From: Candidatus Saccharimonadales bacterium
GTDB taxonomy: Bacteria > Patescibacteriota > Saccharimonadia > Saccharimonadales > Saccharimonadaceae
Direction of reading: 5' to 3'
DNA length: 8,178 bases
Assembly: GCA_030146045.1 (NCBI GenBank)
Contig: JASLDG010000016.1
Coordinates: 1-8,178, forward strand
A model generated the notes under the pieces. It made no database searches. It was given only the letters and a program-made list of their open reading frames with translations, and was not told where the DNA came from. The position numbers were made by a program, and so were the translations under genes. Every line of letters begins with the position of its first letter. Position 1 is the stretch's first letter. This document shows, one piece after another, positions 1-5,911 of this stretch.

Positions 1-1
1 C

Positions 2-202
2 GTTGGTGAGCTTGTGGACTTGCTAGGACTTTCGCAGCCCGCAATTTTGAATCCTCTCAGGATATTACATCCAGCAGGACTACTGACAATTGAGCAAAAA
101 GGCGCACAAAGAATCTACACTCTTACGCCGCATGAAAGCCTCGATACGTTAAAAGAGCTTATTAAGGCAGTTGAAATTACGTGCCCTCAAGAGGCAAAAT
201 AA
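2..202 (+). CDS. ArsR-family HTH transcriptional regulator, C-terminal part (5' end outside window)
   Basis: The frame is open from base 2, giving 66 residues before TAA at 200-202; the real start lies upstream of the window. The visible part is the recognition half of a winged helix-turn-helix. A segment reading LLGLSQPAILNPLRIL is followed by AGLLTIEQKGAQRIYTL, the helix-wing-strand pattern of ArsR/SmtB repressors. A short helical tail (about residues 45-66) would be the dimerisation helix. Family members repress adjacent operons and release DNA on binding metal or another ligand. No metal-binding cysteine cluster is visible in this part, but the N-terminal half, where it often lies, is missing. 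Its stop codon shares a base with the next start (TAATG), so it very probably controls and is co-transcribed with the SMR transporter. The GTG at 14 lies inside the HTH and is not a credible start. Confidence 0.8.
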   Translation, partial: VGELVDLLGLSQPAILNPLRILHPAGLLTIEQKGAQRIYTLTPHESLDTLKELIKAVEITCPQEAK

Positions 203-525
203 TGCTGCCCTATGTATTTCTTGCCGGAGCGATTTTGAGCGAGGTGACAGGTACACTCGCATTGAAATTTTCGGAAGGATTCAGCAAATTTTTTCCATCC
301 GTCATTGTAATAATCGCCTACGCATTAAGTTTCTTTTTGTTGTCATTCGCTCTAAAGAAATTAGGTATCGGTACGGCGTATGCAATTTGGTCCGGGCTTG
401 GCACGGCGCTTATCGTGGCGATAGGGATATTGCTGTTCAAAGAGGACGTGTCGATTATAAAAATCGCCTCTGTCGTATTGATTATCGTCGGGGTTGTCGG
501 ATTGAATTTAGGGGAGGTACATTAA
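202..525 (+). CDS. Small multidrug resistance (SMR) transporter, EmrE/QAC type
   Basis: The 107-residue product has four hydrophobic helices (about 4-21, 32-50, 57-76 and 85-104), the standard SMR size. It matches EmrE closely: Glu14 (in AILSEVTGT), the proton/drug-coupling acidic residue, plus Tyr4, Tyr40, Tyr60 and Trp63, all at EmrE numbering, and the stretches KFSEGF and AYAIWSG. These are features of the lipophilic-cation (quaternary ammonium) subtype rather than the guanidinium (Gdx) subtype. The family works as antiparallel dimers in the inner membrane, exchanging protons for cationic drugs. I chose ATG 202, not GTG 181, because it aligns with the EmrE N-terminus, follows AAGAGG (189-194) at a proper Shine-Dalgarno distance, and abuts the regulator's stop. 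No clear terminator was seen in 526-576. The substrate is inferred. Confidence 0.93.
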   Translation: MLPYVFLAGAILSEVTGTLALKFSEGFSKFFPSVIVIIAYALSFFLLSFALKKLGIGTAYAIWSGLGTALIVAIGILLFKEDVSIIKIASVVLIIVGVVGLNLGEVH

Positions 526-576
526 GCACTGCGAATATAAAACGCGTTGCCTTAGTATCTGGTAATGGATATTATC

Positions 577-656
577 TGGTGGAGATAGAGGGACTCAAAC
601 CCTCGACCTCTGCCATGCCATGGCAGCGCTCTAATCAACTGATGAGCTATATCCCC
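577..656 (-). tRNA. tRNA-Ala(GGC), CCA encoded
   Basis: The minus strand folds into a complete cloverleaf of 80 nt. The acceptor arm is GGGGATA/TATCTCC with a G3:U70 wobble, the classic alanine identity element. The D stem is GCTC/GAGC. The anticodon stem is CTGCC/GGCAG with loop ATGGCAT, so the anticodon is GGC and 32/38 is A:U, typical of tRNA-Ala(GGC). The variable loop is AGGTC. The T stem is GAGGG/CCCTC, followed by discriminator A and an encoded CCA at 579-577. Oddities: the D loop is 12 nt (about three more than the common AGTTGGTTA form), and it reads GA where G18G19 is expected. The T loop is TTTGAGT, with U at position 56 instead of C. These two changes would restore a 19:56 base pair as A:U. 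It is convergent with the SMR gene. No obvious terminator follows it. Confidence 0.95.
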
Positions 657-668
657 GTATGCTTGATT

Positions 669-698
669 ACTATAACAAAACTCCACCTTGCGGTACAA
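669..698 (-). promoter_or_regulatory. Putative promoter of the tRNA-Ala gene
   Basis: On the minus strand, TATAGT (674-669) is preceded by TGT, giving an extended -10 TGTTATAGT. A TTGTAC -35-like box (698-693) lies 18 nt upstream. The predicted start is near 662, about six bases before the mature tRNA 5' end. The -35 box falls in the loop and stem of the hairpin at 680-706, so promoter and upstream terminator overlap. Confidence 0.5.
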
Positions 699-706
699 GA
701 TGGAGT
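676..706 (-). terminator. Intrinsic terminator on the minus strand, 3' end of the candidate small RNA
   Basis: The minus strand forms an 11-bp stem (706-696 with 690-680) around the 5-nt loop TACCG, immediately followed by TTTTGTT. One pair is G·U on the minus strand but C·A on the plus strand, and the plus strand has no T run after the hairpin, so it works only in the minus direction. No protein gene lies upstream in that direction; the sequence it would terminate is the structured region 710-813. Confidence 0.65.
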
Positions 707-813
707 CCGAGTAAGCTGCTGCGCGCCCACCCGGGGCTCGCTGTTTGTTTTGCAAAAAATATGTTTATGTTCGCCGCGCAAACGGGTTGCCCCAATTTGC
801 GCACCAGCTCACT
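676..813 (-). ncRNA. Candidate structured small RNA, no recognised family
   Basis: Read on the minus strand, four helices are packed in order. P1 is a 9-bp closing stem (813-805 with 718-710). P2 is a hairpin of 8 bp plus an inner stem capped by a GCAA tetraloop (803-775). A 33-nt A/U-rich linker follows (774-742). P3 is an 8-position hairpin with one A·G mismatch and a CGGGT loop (741-721). The terminator hairpin with its U run closes the unit (706-676). Only two bases separate P1 from P2 and P3 from P1. The four wobble positions (810·713, 803·775, 794·783, 700·686) are G·U on the minus strand and A·C on the plus strand, which favours minus-strand transcription. The P3 loop CGGGT is exactly complementary to ACCCG at 787-783 in P2, so a pseudoknot or alternative fold is possible. 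It lacks the hallmarks of SRP RNA, tmRNA and RNase P RNA. Expression is inferred. Confidence 0.5.
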
Positions 814-817
814 TCGT

Positions 818-846
818 AGTATGTACCATTTACGTTAGAAGCGCAA
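818..846 (-). promoter_or_regulatory. Weak promoter candidate for the minus-strand small RNA
   Basis: On the minus strand, TTGCGC (846-841) and CATACT (823-818) are spaced by 17 nt and would place the start near 811. An alternative -10, TGG-TACATA (828-820), would start transcription at 813, the first base of helix P1. Both are poor matches to consensus, so the support is mainly positional. Confidence 0.25.
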
Positions 847-854
847 GCGTTTCT
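837..854 (+). other. Hairpin/palindrome upstream of the MurF-like gene promoter
   Basis: AGAAGCG and CGTTTCT form a 7-bp stem (one G·U) around a CAAG loop. It lies about 28 bp upstream of the -10 box of the MurF-like gene and inside the region upstream of the candidate small RNA. No T run follows, so it is not an intrinsic terminator. It could be an operator or be without function. Confidence 0.3.
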
Positions 855-879
855 GATTGCGGAATACATAACGTATCAA

Positions 880-888
880 TGGTATACT
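880..888 (+). promoter_or_regulatory. Extended -10 promoter of the MurF-like gene
   Basis: TGG-TATACT is an extended -10 element whose last base lies 10 nt before the ATG at 899. The predicted start is near 895, leaving a leader of about four bases. No Shine-Dalgarno sequence precedes the ATG. A TTGCGG box at 857-862 is 20 nt upstream, too far for a standard -35. Confidence 0.6.
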
Positions 889-898
889 AATAGTTATT

Positions 899-2206
899 AT
901 GCTTGGCCTGTTTAACGAAAAGTTCAAAACCTATGTGCAGACAAAGATGGAAGGCTACGTTGTGAGCTATTTTAAAGCACACCCTGAAGTGAAGCTGATT
1001 GTCGTCGCAGGCAGTGTTGGCAAGACGAGCACCAAAACGGCCTTGGCAACAGTGCTTGGTCAGAAGTACCGGGTTCGCGTACATGAAGGTAATCACAACA
1101 CACACATGAGCGCACCATTGGCTATTCTTGGTATTCCGTATCCAGATAACATCAAAAGCTTCGGTGAATGGCGTAAGGTGTTTCGAGCGGCAGAGGCGCG
1201 TATTGTGCAGCCGGCAGATGTTGATATTATCATCCAGGAGCTTGGAGCGGATCAGCCTGGCGATATTGAACAGTTTGGGAGATACTTGCAGCCGGACATT
1301 GCTGTCATTACTGCAATTACGCCAGAGCACATGGAGTTTTTCAAGACGATGGAGGCGGTTGCGCGTGAAGAGTTGGTCGCTGCCAATTTTAGCAAAATGG
1401 CTGTTATCAATCGTGATGATATTGATGGACAATATGCGGCATTTCTCACCAATACAAACGTGACGACATATGGAACGGCAGTCTCGGCCGAGTATCATTT
1501 TGCGAAAGCCGGTTTTTCGTTAACCGATGGGTATACAGGGCAATTTGTAGCGCCGGAGTTCGGTGGCCGAGGACTCCCTGTTGCTATTCGTGTACTAGGA
1601 GAGCATAATCTCCGTCCGGTCATTGCCGCCGCTGCCGTGGCGTTAAAATGTGGCGTATCGCCACAGGAAATTGCAGCAGGAATTACAGCTATTACGGCTG
1701 TTCCGGGCCGCATGAGTATGCTTGAAGGCACACGGGGGAGCTTACTTATTGATGACACCTATAACTCAAGTCCGGTTGCCGCCGTGGCGGCCATTGAGAC
1801 CCTTCTTTCGATTGAGGCGCCGCAGAGGATTGCAATCTTAGGAACGATGAATGAGCTTGGGGAGTCATCGGCTGCAGAGCATGAAAAGCTTGGGCGATTA
1901 TTCACTCCTGATACTACTGACTGGATTATTACAGTTGGTGAAGAGGCGGGAAAATATATCGCTCCAGCCGCAAGAGCACAGGGCTGTCAGGTTAGAGAGT
2001 GTGAAAATGCGATGCAGGCGGGTGCATTTGCGCGTAGTGTACTGAAAGATAGCGCGGCTGTGCTCCTCAAAGGTTCGCAAAACAATGGCTATCTTGAAGA
2101 AACTACTAAAATACTGTTAAAAAATCCTGAAGATGCGCAACGCGTGGTGCGGCAATCACCAGCTTGGCTCGCAAAAAAAGAAGAGTATTTTTCACAATTT
2201 TCATGA
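899..2206 (+). CDS. MurF-like ATP-dependent Mur ligase without the N-terminal substrate-binding domain
   Basis: The 435-residue product belongs to the Mur ligase family, which joins amino acids or peptides to cell-wall precursors through an acyl phosphate. Visible motifs: P-loop GSVGKTST (38-45), ELGADQPGDI (114-123) and TPEH (141-144), GEHNL (234-238), PGRM (269-272), IDDTYNSSP (284-292), LGTMNELG (314-321) and LKGS (390-393). The order (ATPase centre, then C-terminal Rossmann-like domain) and the DDTYNSSP and LGTMNELG motifs are most like MurF (UDP-MurNAc-tripeptide:D-Ala-D-Ala ligase). The P-loop starts at residue 38, whereas canonical MurF carries roughly 80-100 residues of UDP-substrate domain before it. 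The N-terminus here is only a short amphipathic stretch, so the substrate may differ, or a partner may supply recognition. The start at 899 is supported by the -10 box next to it. The protein should be cytoplasmic. Confidence 0.85.
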   Translation: MLGLFNEKFKTYVQTKMEGYVVSYFKAHPEVKLIVVAGSVGKTSTKTALATVLGQKYRVRVHEGNHNTHMSAPLAILGIPYPDNIKSFGEWRKVFRAAEARIVQPADVDIIIQELGADQPGDIEQFGRYLQPDIAVITAITPEHMEFFKTMEAVAREELVAANFSKMAVINRDDIDGQYAAFLTNTNVTTYGTAVSAEYHFAKAGFSLTDGYTGQFVAPEFGGRGLPVAIRVLGEHNLRPVIAAAAVALKCGVSPQEIAAGITAITAVPGRMSMLEGTRGSLLIDDTYNSSPVAAVAAIETLLSIEAPQRIAILGTMNELGESSAAEHEKLGRLFTPDTTDWIITVGEEAGKYIAPAARAQGCQVRECENAMQAGAFARSVLKDSAAVLLKGSQNNGYLEETTKILLKNPEDAQRVVRQSPAWLAKKEEYFSQFS

Positions 2207-2212
2207 TATAGT
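2204..2212 (+). promoter_or_regulatory. Extended -10 promoter overlapping the preceding stop codon
   Basis: TGA-TATAGT begins with the TGA stop of the MurF-like gene. The predicted start is near 2219, followed by a short leader with AGGA (2219-2222) eight bases before ATG 2231. No good -35 was seen. Confidence 0.4.
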
Positions 2213-2230
2213 CGAAATAGGAAAACGTTT

Positions 2231-3367
2231 ATGGCTATTAAAAAAGTACAACACACCGCAAAGCATAGTAAAGAAACCAAAAAGGACGTACCGGCAGCGG
2301 TAAATCTTGAAGAGCAACGACGACACTTCCAAGAGTCGGTCAAAAGGGGCGGTACAGCCCGTGCTACTCAAAAAACACCAGGCAAGCATCATACTCATGT
2401 GAAAAGAAGTGTTATTATCGCAGTCGCGGCGCTCTTCGTTGTTATTGGCACTGCTTGTATGGCATATCTTTATTTTTGGGCGCAGGCGCCACAAAAGGTG
2501 GTAGTCGATAGCTTACTTAACGCCCTTTCGACACCATCGGCGCGATATGACGGTACGATTGCGGTTGGTAATGCTAAGCCAGTGTCTTTTGCAAGCACTG
2601 TATCAGATGGGAAACTGCAACTTTCTTCAACTGCCGAGACGGCATTTAGTGGTGACCTGAGTAAGATGACGATGAGCCTGATGGCGACAGAGTCAGATTT
2701 GTATTTCAAGATCGACAAGGCCAGTCGTTTCATTGAGGTAACTACCAATGCGCCCGGTGCGACCGCGCAAAGTATTTCACCCGAGGTAAAGAAGCAGATC
2801 GATAACCGTTGGACCGTATTAAATAAGAACGACTATCAGCCACTTGCGCCAGTAATGAAACTCCTGTCATGCAGTGATGGGCTGCTACAAAAAGTAGCGA
2901 ACGATAGATCGGCGCGAGCTGAAATCATGACGGTGTATAGCCAGCATCCGTTCTTGCAGATTACCGAGACGACATCATTTACGGCTGCAACTGGCGAATA
3001 TCGGCTATCTCTCGACGATGCACTGTTTAGTGATTTTGTTAAAGCGCTGGGTCAATCGCCGCTCGTCACAGCATCCGGTAACTGCAAAAACTACCTTGAG
3101 TCGCTCGCGACAATGAGCACTGGTGAGGCGGACATTACTGTTAAGATTGACAAAGCAAGTCGAACTTTGAAGAGCGTCCAGTTTATTACGAGTGGCGCGA
3201 CAAAAGTAACTATCGAGGTTGAACCGATCTTTAAGGATGTACAGGAAGTGCGTGTACCTGCTGACGCTGTCAAATTCGATGAAATCAATTCGCCTATATA
3301 CAAGCAGTATGTTCAGGCAACGTTACAGCAGCTTGGTCAGGTGCTCTCAGTTACGCAAAGCCGTTGA
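2231..3367 (+). CDS. Bitopic membrane protein with extracytoplasmic domain, function unknown
   Basis: I do not recognise this 378-residue protein. A basic, Lys/His/Arg-rich cytoplasmic segment (1-59) leads into one transmembrane helix (about 60-83). After it comes an exported domain of about 295 residues built of alternating beta-strand-like and helical stretches. It has two halves that look related: DLYFKIDKASRFIEV (156-170) and DITVKIDKASRTLKSV (301-316) share the exact heptamer KIDKASR with different codons, suggesting an old internal duplication or a repeated fold element. Two cysteines (214 and 285) could form a disulfide outside the membrane. The strand-rich layout loosely recalls LolA/LppX-type lipid-carrier folds, but that is only an impression. 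There is no lipobox and no obvious cleavage site, so it is probably membrane-anchored. ATG 2231 follows AGGA at eight bases. It lies between cell-wall and translation genes, which does not define its role. Confidence 0.75.
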   Translation: MAIKKVQHTAKHSKETKKDVPAAVNLEEQRRHFQESVKRGGTARATQKTPGKHHTHVKRSVIIAVAALFVVIGTACMAYLYFWAQAPQKVVVDSLLNALSTPSARYDGTIAVGNAKPVSFASTVSDGKLQLSSTAETAFSGDLSKMTMSLMATESDLYFKIDKASRFIEVTTNAPGATAQSISPEVKKQIDNRWTVLNKNDYQPLAPVMKLLSCSDGLLQKVANDRSARAEIMTVYSQHPFLQITETTSFTAATGEYRLSLDDALFSDFVKALGQSPLVTASGNCKNYLESLATMSTGEADITVKIDKASRTLKSVQFITSGATKVTIEVEPIFKDVQEVRVPADAVKFDEINSPIYKQYVQATLQQLGQVLSVTQSR

Positions 3368-3392
3368 TATATCGCTTATTCTCGTCATCTGT

Positions 3393-3419
3393 CTGACTAC
3401 TGGGGCGTCGTGCTATAAT
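3393..3419 (+). promoter_or_regulatory. Promoter of leuS
   Basis: TGC-TATAAT (3411-3419) is a perfect extended -10. A CTGACT box (3393-3398) 15 nt upstream is a weak -35 candidate. The -10 ends seven bases before ATG 3427, so the predicted start falls on or next to the A of the start codon. Confidence 0.7.
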
Positions 3420-3426
3420 TAAGTGC

Positions 3427-5856
3427 ATGACGCGTTACAATCCTTCTGAAATTGAACCTAAATGGCAAGCGGTATGGGACGAGACTCATGCCTATGAGGC
3501 GCGCGATGATGCGGCTCAACCAAAAACATATGTCTCTGGTATGTTTCCGTATCCGAGTGGTGCCGGCATGCATACTGGCCACGCTTTTAGTTACTCGATC
3601 GTTGATGCGTTGGCGCGGTTCAATCGTCAGCACGGTCGCAATGTCCTCAACCCAATTGGATGGGATACCTTTGGGCTGCCAGCAGAAAACTATGCAATCA
3701 AAACAGGCACTGCACCCGCGGTGGCAACTGCGCAAAATATCGCGAACTTTAAAACACAGTTCCGCCGTATGGGGGTGAGTATTGACTGGTCGCGAGAAAT
3801 TAATACGAGCGACCCGAGTTATTATAAATGGACGCAGTGGATTTTTACGCAACTCTTCGAACGTGGTCTCGCATATCAAAAAGATAGCATGCAGTGGTGG
3901 TGCCCAGTTGATAAAACAGTGCTTGCAAATGAGCAAGTTGAAGGTGGTCGGTGCTGGCGTTGCGGTACAGAAGTGCAAAAGAAGGCAATGAAACAATGGT
4001 TCTTCAAGATTACCGAGTACGCTGACTCGCTTTTAGAAGAAATTCCAGATCTTGATTGGCCTGAGAAGATCAAAACGGCACAGACGAACTGGATTGGACG
4101 TTCACAGGGTGCGGAAATTACGTTTGCAGTTGAGGGACGAGATGATTTGATCACCGTCTTCTCGACACGGCCAGATACGTTGTTTGGCGCGAGTTTTTTG
4201 GTCTTAGCGCCCGAACATCCGCTGGCACGTACGCTTGCGACGCCTGATATGAAAGAGAGTGTCAATCGCTATATTGACGAAGCGCTCAAAAAATCCGAAA
4301 TCGAACGTCAGTCTGAGGGCAAGCAAAAAATCGGCGTATGGACAGGTGGCTATGCGACAAACCCTGTCAACGGGCAAAAGGTGCCAATTTGGGTGGCTGA
4401 CTATGTGTTAGGCGGGTATGGCACTGGTGCAGTCATGGGTGTACCAGCGCATGATGAGCGTGACTATTCGTTTGCCGAAAGGTATGATCTGCCGATTATT
4501 GCCGTCATTGAGAAGCCCGACGACATTCCTGAGGCCGGTGTCTATTCAGGCGAGGGCGTAGTGGTGAATTCTGGTGAGTTTGACGGTAAGACCTCAAGCG
4601 AAGCGCGCGAAGAGATTGTGGCATGGCTTGAGGCCCAAGGTGTTGGCGCAAGTAAAGTGACCTACAAAATGCGTGACTGGCTTATTAGTCGTCAGCGTTA
4701 CTGGGGCGCTCCGATCCCTATTATTCACTGCGATGAGCATGGCGCTGTTGCGGTGCCAGAAAGCGATCTGCCGGTACTGTTGCCCGAAGTAGAAGACTAT
4801 GCGCCGAAAGGCGATGGCAAGTCGGTGCTGGCGGCGCAAACCGATTGGGTCAATACGACCTGCCCGACCTGTGGCAAGCCTGCAAAGCGCGAAACTGATA
4901 CTATGGACGGCTATGCATGTAGCAGTTGGTACTTGCTTCGGTACACAGACCCACATGATGACATCCAGGCGTGGAAGCCGGAGCTTGCGAATTACTGGGC
5001 GCCTGTCGATATGTATGTTGGTGGTGACCATGCGGTAGCACACCTGTTGTATGTGCGCTTTTGGACGCATGTATTCCGTGATATGGGTCTCGTCGATTTT
5101 AAAGAGCCCGTTAAAAAACTGATTTATCATGGCTATATCAACGCCGAAGACGGCACCAAGATGAGTAAGAGCAAGGGGAATGTGATTGATCCACTTGATG
5201 TGATTGATCAGGGGTATGGTGCTGATGCGCTGCGCACCTATGTGCTGTTTATGGGGCCAATTGAACTTGACGCTGCTTGGGATTCACGAAGTATTGCCGG
5301 CGTGTATCGATTTTTGAATCGCGTCTGGACACTTGTACAGGAGCATAGAGAAGCAAAAGACGGCACAGCGGGTGATGAGCGGCTGCTCCAGGTTGCTCGT
5401 AACAAGACAGTGAAGCGTGTAACGAATGACATACGACGTCTTAGTTTTAATACGGCGATTTCGGGCATGATGGAATATGTCAATGAGCTGTATAAACTGA
5501 AGGCAGCTGGTGTAGCTGGTAATGAATGGCGAGCAAGTCTTGAGGCATTAGTCCAGATGATTGCACCGTTTGCACCGCACATGGCCGAAGAGTTATGGCA
5601 GCAGCTTGGTCACGATACATTGATTCATGAGACGATGTGGCCAGAGTGGGATGATGCTTTGACGCAAGACAGCACCATGACGGTTATCGTACAAGTGAAT
5701 GGTAAGCTGCGCGCTAAATTGGAGGTCGCAGCAGACATATCCGAAGATGCAATTAAAGAACTCGCTCTTGAGAACGAGAATGTTGGTAAGTTTGTTGCGG
5801 GTGAGCCAAAGAAGATTATCTATATTCCGAAAAAGCTTGTCAGTATTGTTATCTAG
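3427..5856 (+). CDS. leuS: Leucyl-tRNA synthetase (EC 6.1.1.4)
   Basis: Charges tRNA-Leu with leucine in the cytoplasm and edits mischarged products. The 809 residues cover the whole bacterial LeuRS layout and are close to Bacillus-type length. The class I signature HTGH is at 49-52 within PYPSGAGMHTGH. A zinc knuckle is formed around Cys159 and Cys176-x2-Cys179. The CP1 editing domain carries the threonine-rich STRPDTLFGA and the universal editing aspartate in GVPAHDERD (Asp346, equivalent to E. coli Asp345). After it come WLISRQRYWGAPIP, then CPTC (479-482), the catalytic KMSKS loop at 578-582, an anticodon-binding helical bundle, and the C-terminal VQVNGKLR domain. Nothing is missing. ATG 3427 directly follows the -10 box, no Shine-Dalgarno is present, and the N-terminus YNPSEIEPKWQ aligns with the family. 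A hairpin terminator follows the stop by eight bases. Confidence 0.98.
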   Translation: MTRYNPSEIEPKWQAVWDETHAYEARDDAAQPKTYVSGMFPYPSGAGMHTGHAFSYSIVDALARFNRQHGRNVLNPIGWDTFGLPAENYAIKTGTAPAVATAQNIANFKTQFRRMGVSIDWSREINTSDPSYYKWTQWIFTQLFERGLAYQKDSMQWWCPVDKTVLANEQVEGGRCWRCGTEVQKKAMKQWFFKITEYADSLLEEIPDLDWPEKIKTAQTNWIGRSQGAEITFAVEGRDDLITVFSTRPDTLFGASFLVLAPEHPLARTLATPDMKESVNRYIDEALKKSEIERQSEGKQKIGVWTGGYATNPVNGQKVPIWVADYVLGGYGTGAVMGVPAHDERDYSFAERYDLPIIAVIEKPDDIPEAGVYSGEGVVVNSGEFDGKTSSEAREEIVAWLEAQGVGASKVTYKMRDWLISRQRYWGAPIPIIHCDEHGAVAVPESDLPVLLPEVEDYAPKGDGKSVLAAQTDWVNTTCPTCGKPAKRETDTMDGYACSSWYLLRYTDPHDDIQAWKPELANYWAPVDMYVGGDHAVAHLLYVRFWTHVFRDMGLVDFKEPVKKLIYHGYINAEDGTKMSKSKGNVIDPLDVIDQGYGADALRTYVLFMGPIELDAAWDSRSIAGVYRFLNRVWTLVQEHREAKDGTAGDERLLQVARNKTVKRVTNDIRRLSFNTAISGMMEYVNELYKLKAAGVAGNEWRASLEALVQMIAPFAPHMAEELWQQLGHDTLIHETMWPEWDDALTQDSTMTVIVQVNGKLRAKLEVAADISEDAIKELALENENVGKFVAGEPKKIIYIPKKLVSIVI

Positions 5857-5863
5857 ATGTGAG

Positions 5864-5898
5864 AAGCCCCCGTCTCTCATAGTGAGAAACGGGGGCTT
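5864..5898. terminator. Strong hairpin terminator between convergent genes
   Basis: AAGCCCCCGT (5864-5873) pairs perfectly with ACGGGGGCTT (5889-5898). Inside, TCTCA and TGAGA add five more pairs around a TAG loop, with one mismatch between the two stems (C·A on the plus strand, U·G on the minus). It lies just after leuS and 14 bases beyond the minus-strand gene's stop, so it can serve both. Neither side has a real U run, so termination efficiency is inferred from stem strength. Confidence 0.75.
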
Positions 5899-5911
5899 AG
5901 TGGGCCTTGGA

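Noticed and set aside
541..548. AACGCGTT palindrome downstream of the tRNA
   Set aside because: Eight bases without further symmetry is expected by chance and forms no hairpin with a loop.
676..813. T-box riboswitch reading of the minus-strand structured region (GGGTGG and UGGN-like strings near a tRNA gene)
   Set aside because: No specifier stem or AG-bulge pattern is present and no protein gene lies downstream on that strand.
171..890. 239-residue plus-strand frame across the SMR gene, tRNA and small-RNA region
   Set aside because: It is out of frame with a clear SMR gene, crosses the tRNA, and has an implausible composition; it is a shadow.
887..1498. 203-residue minus-strand frame opposite the MurF-like gene
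   Set aside because: It lies antisense to strongly conserved Mur ligase motifs and shows no recognisable domain.
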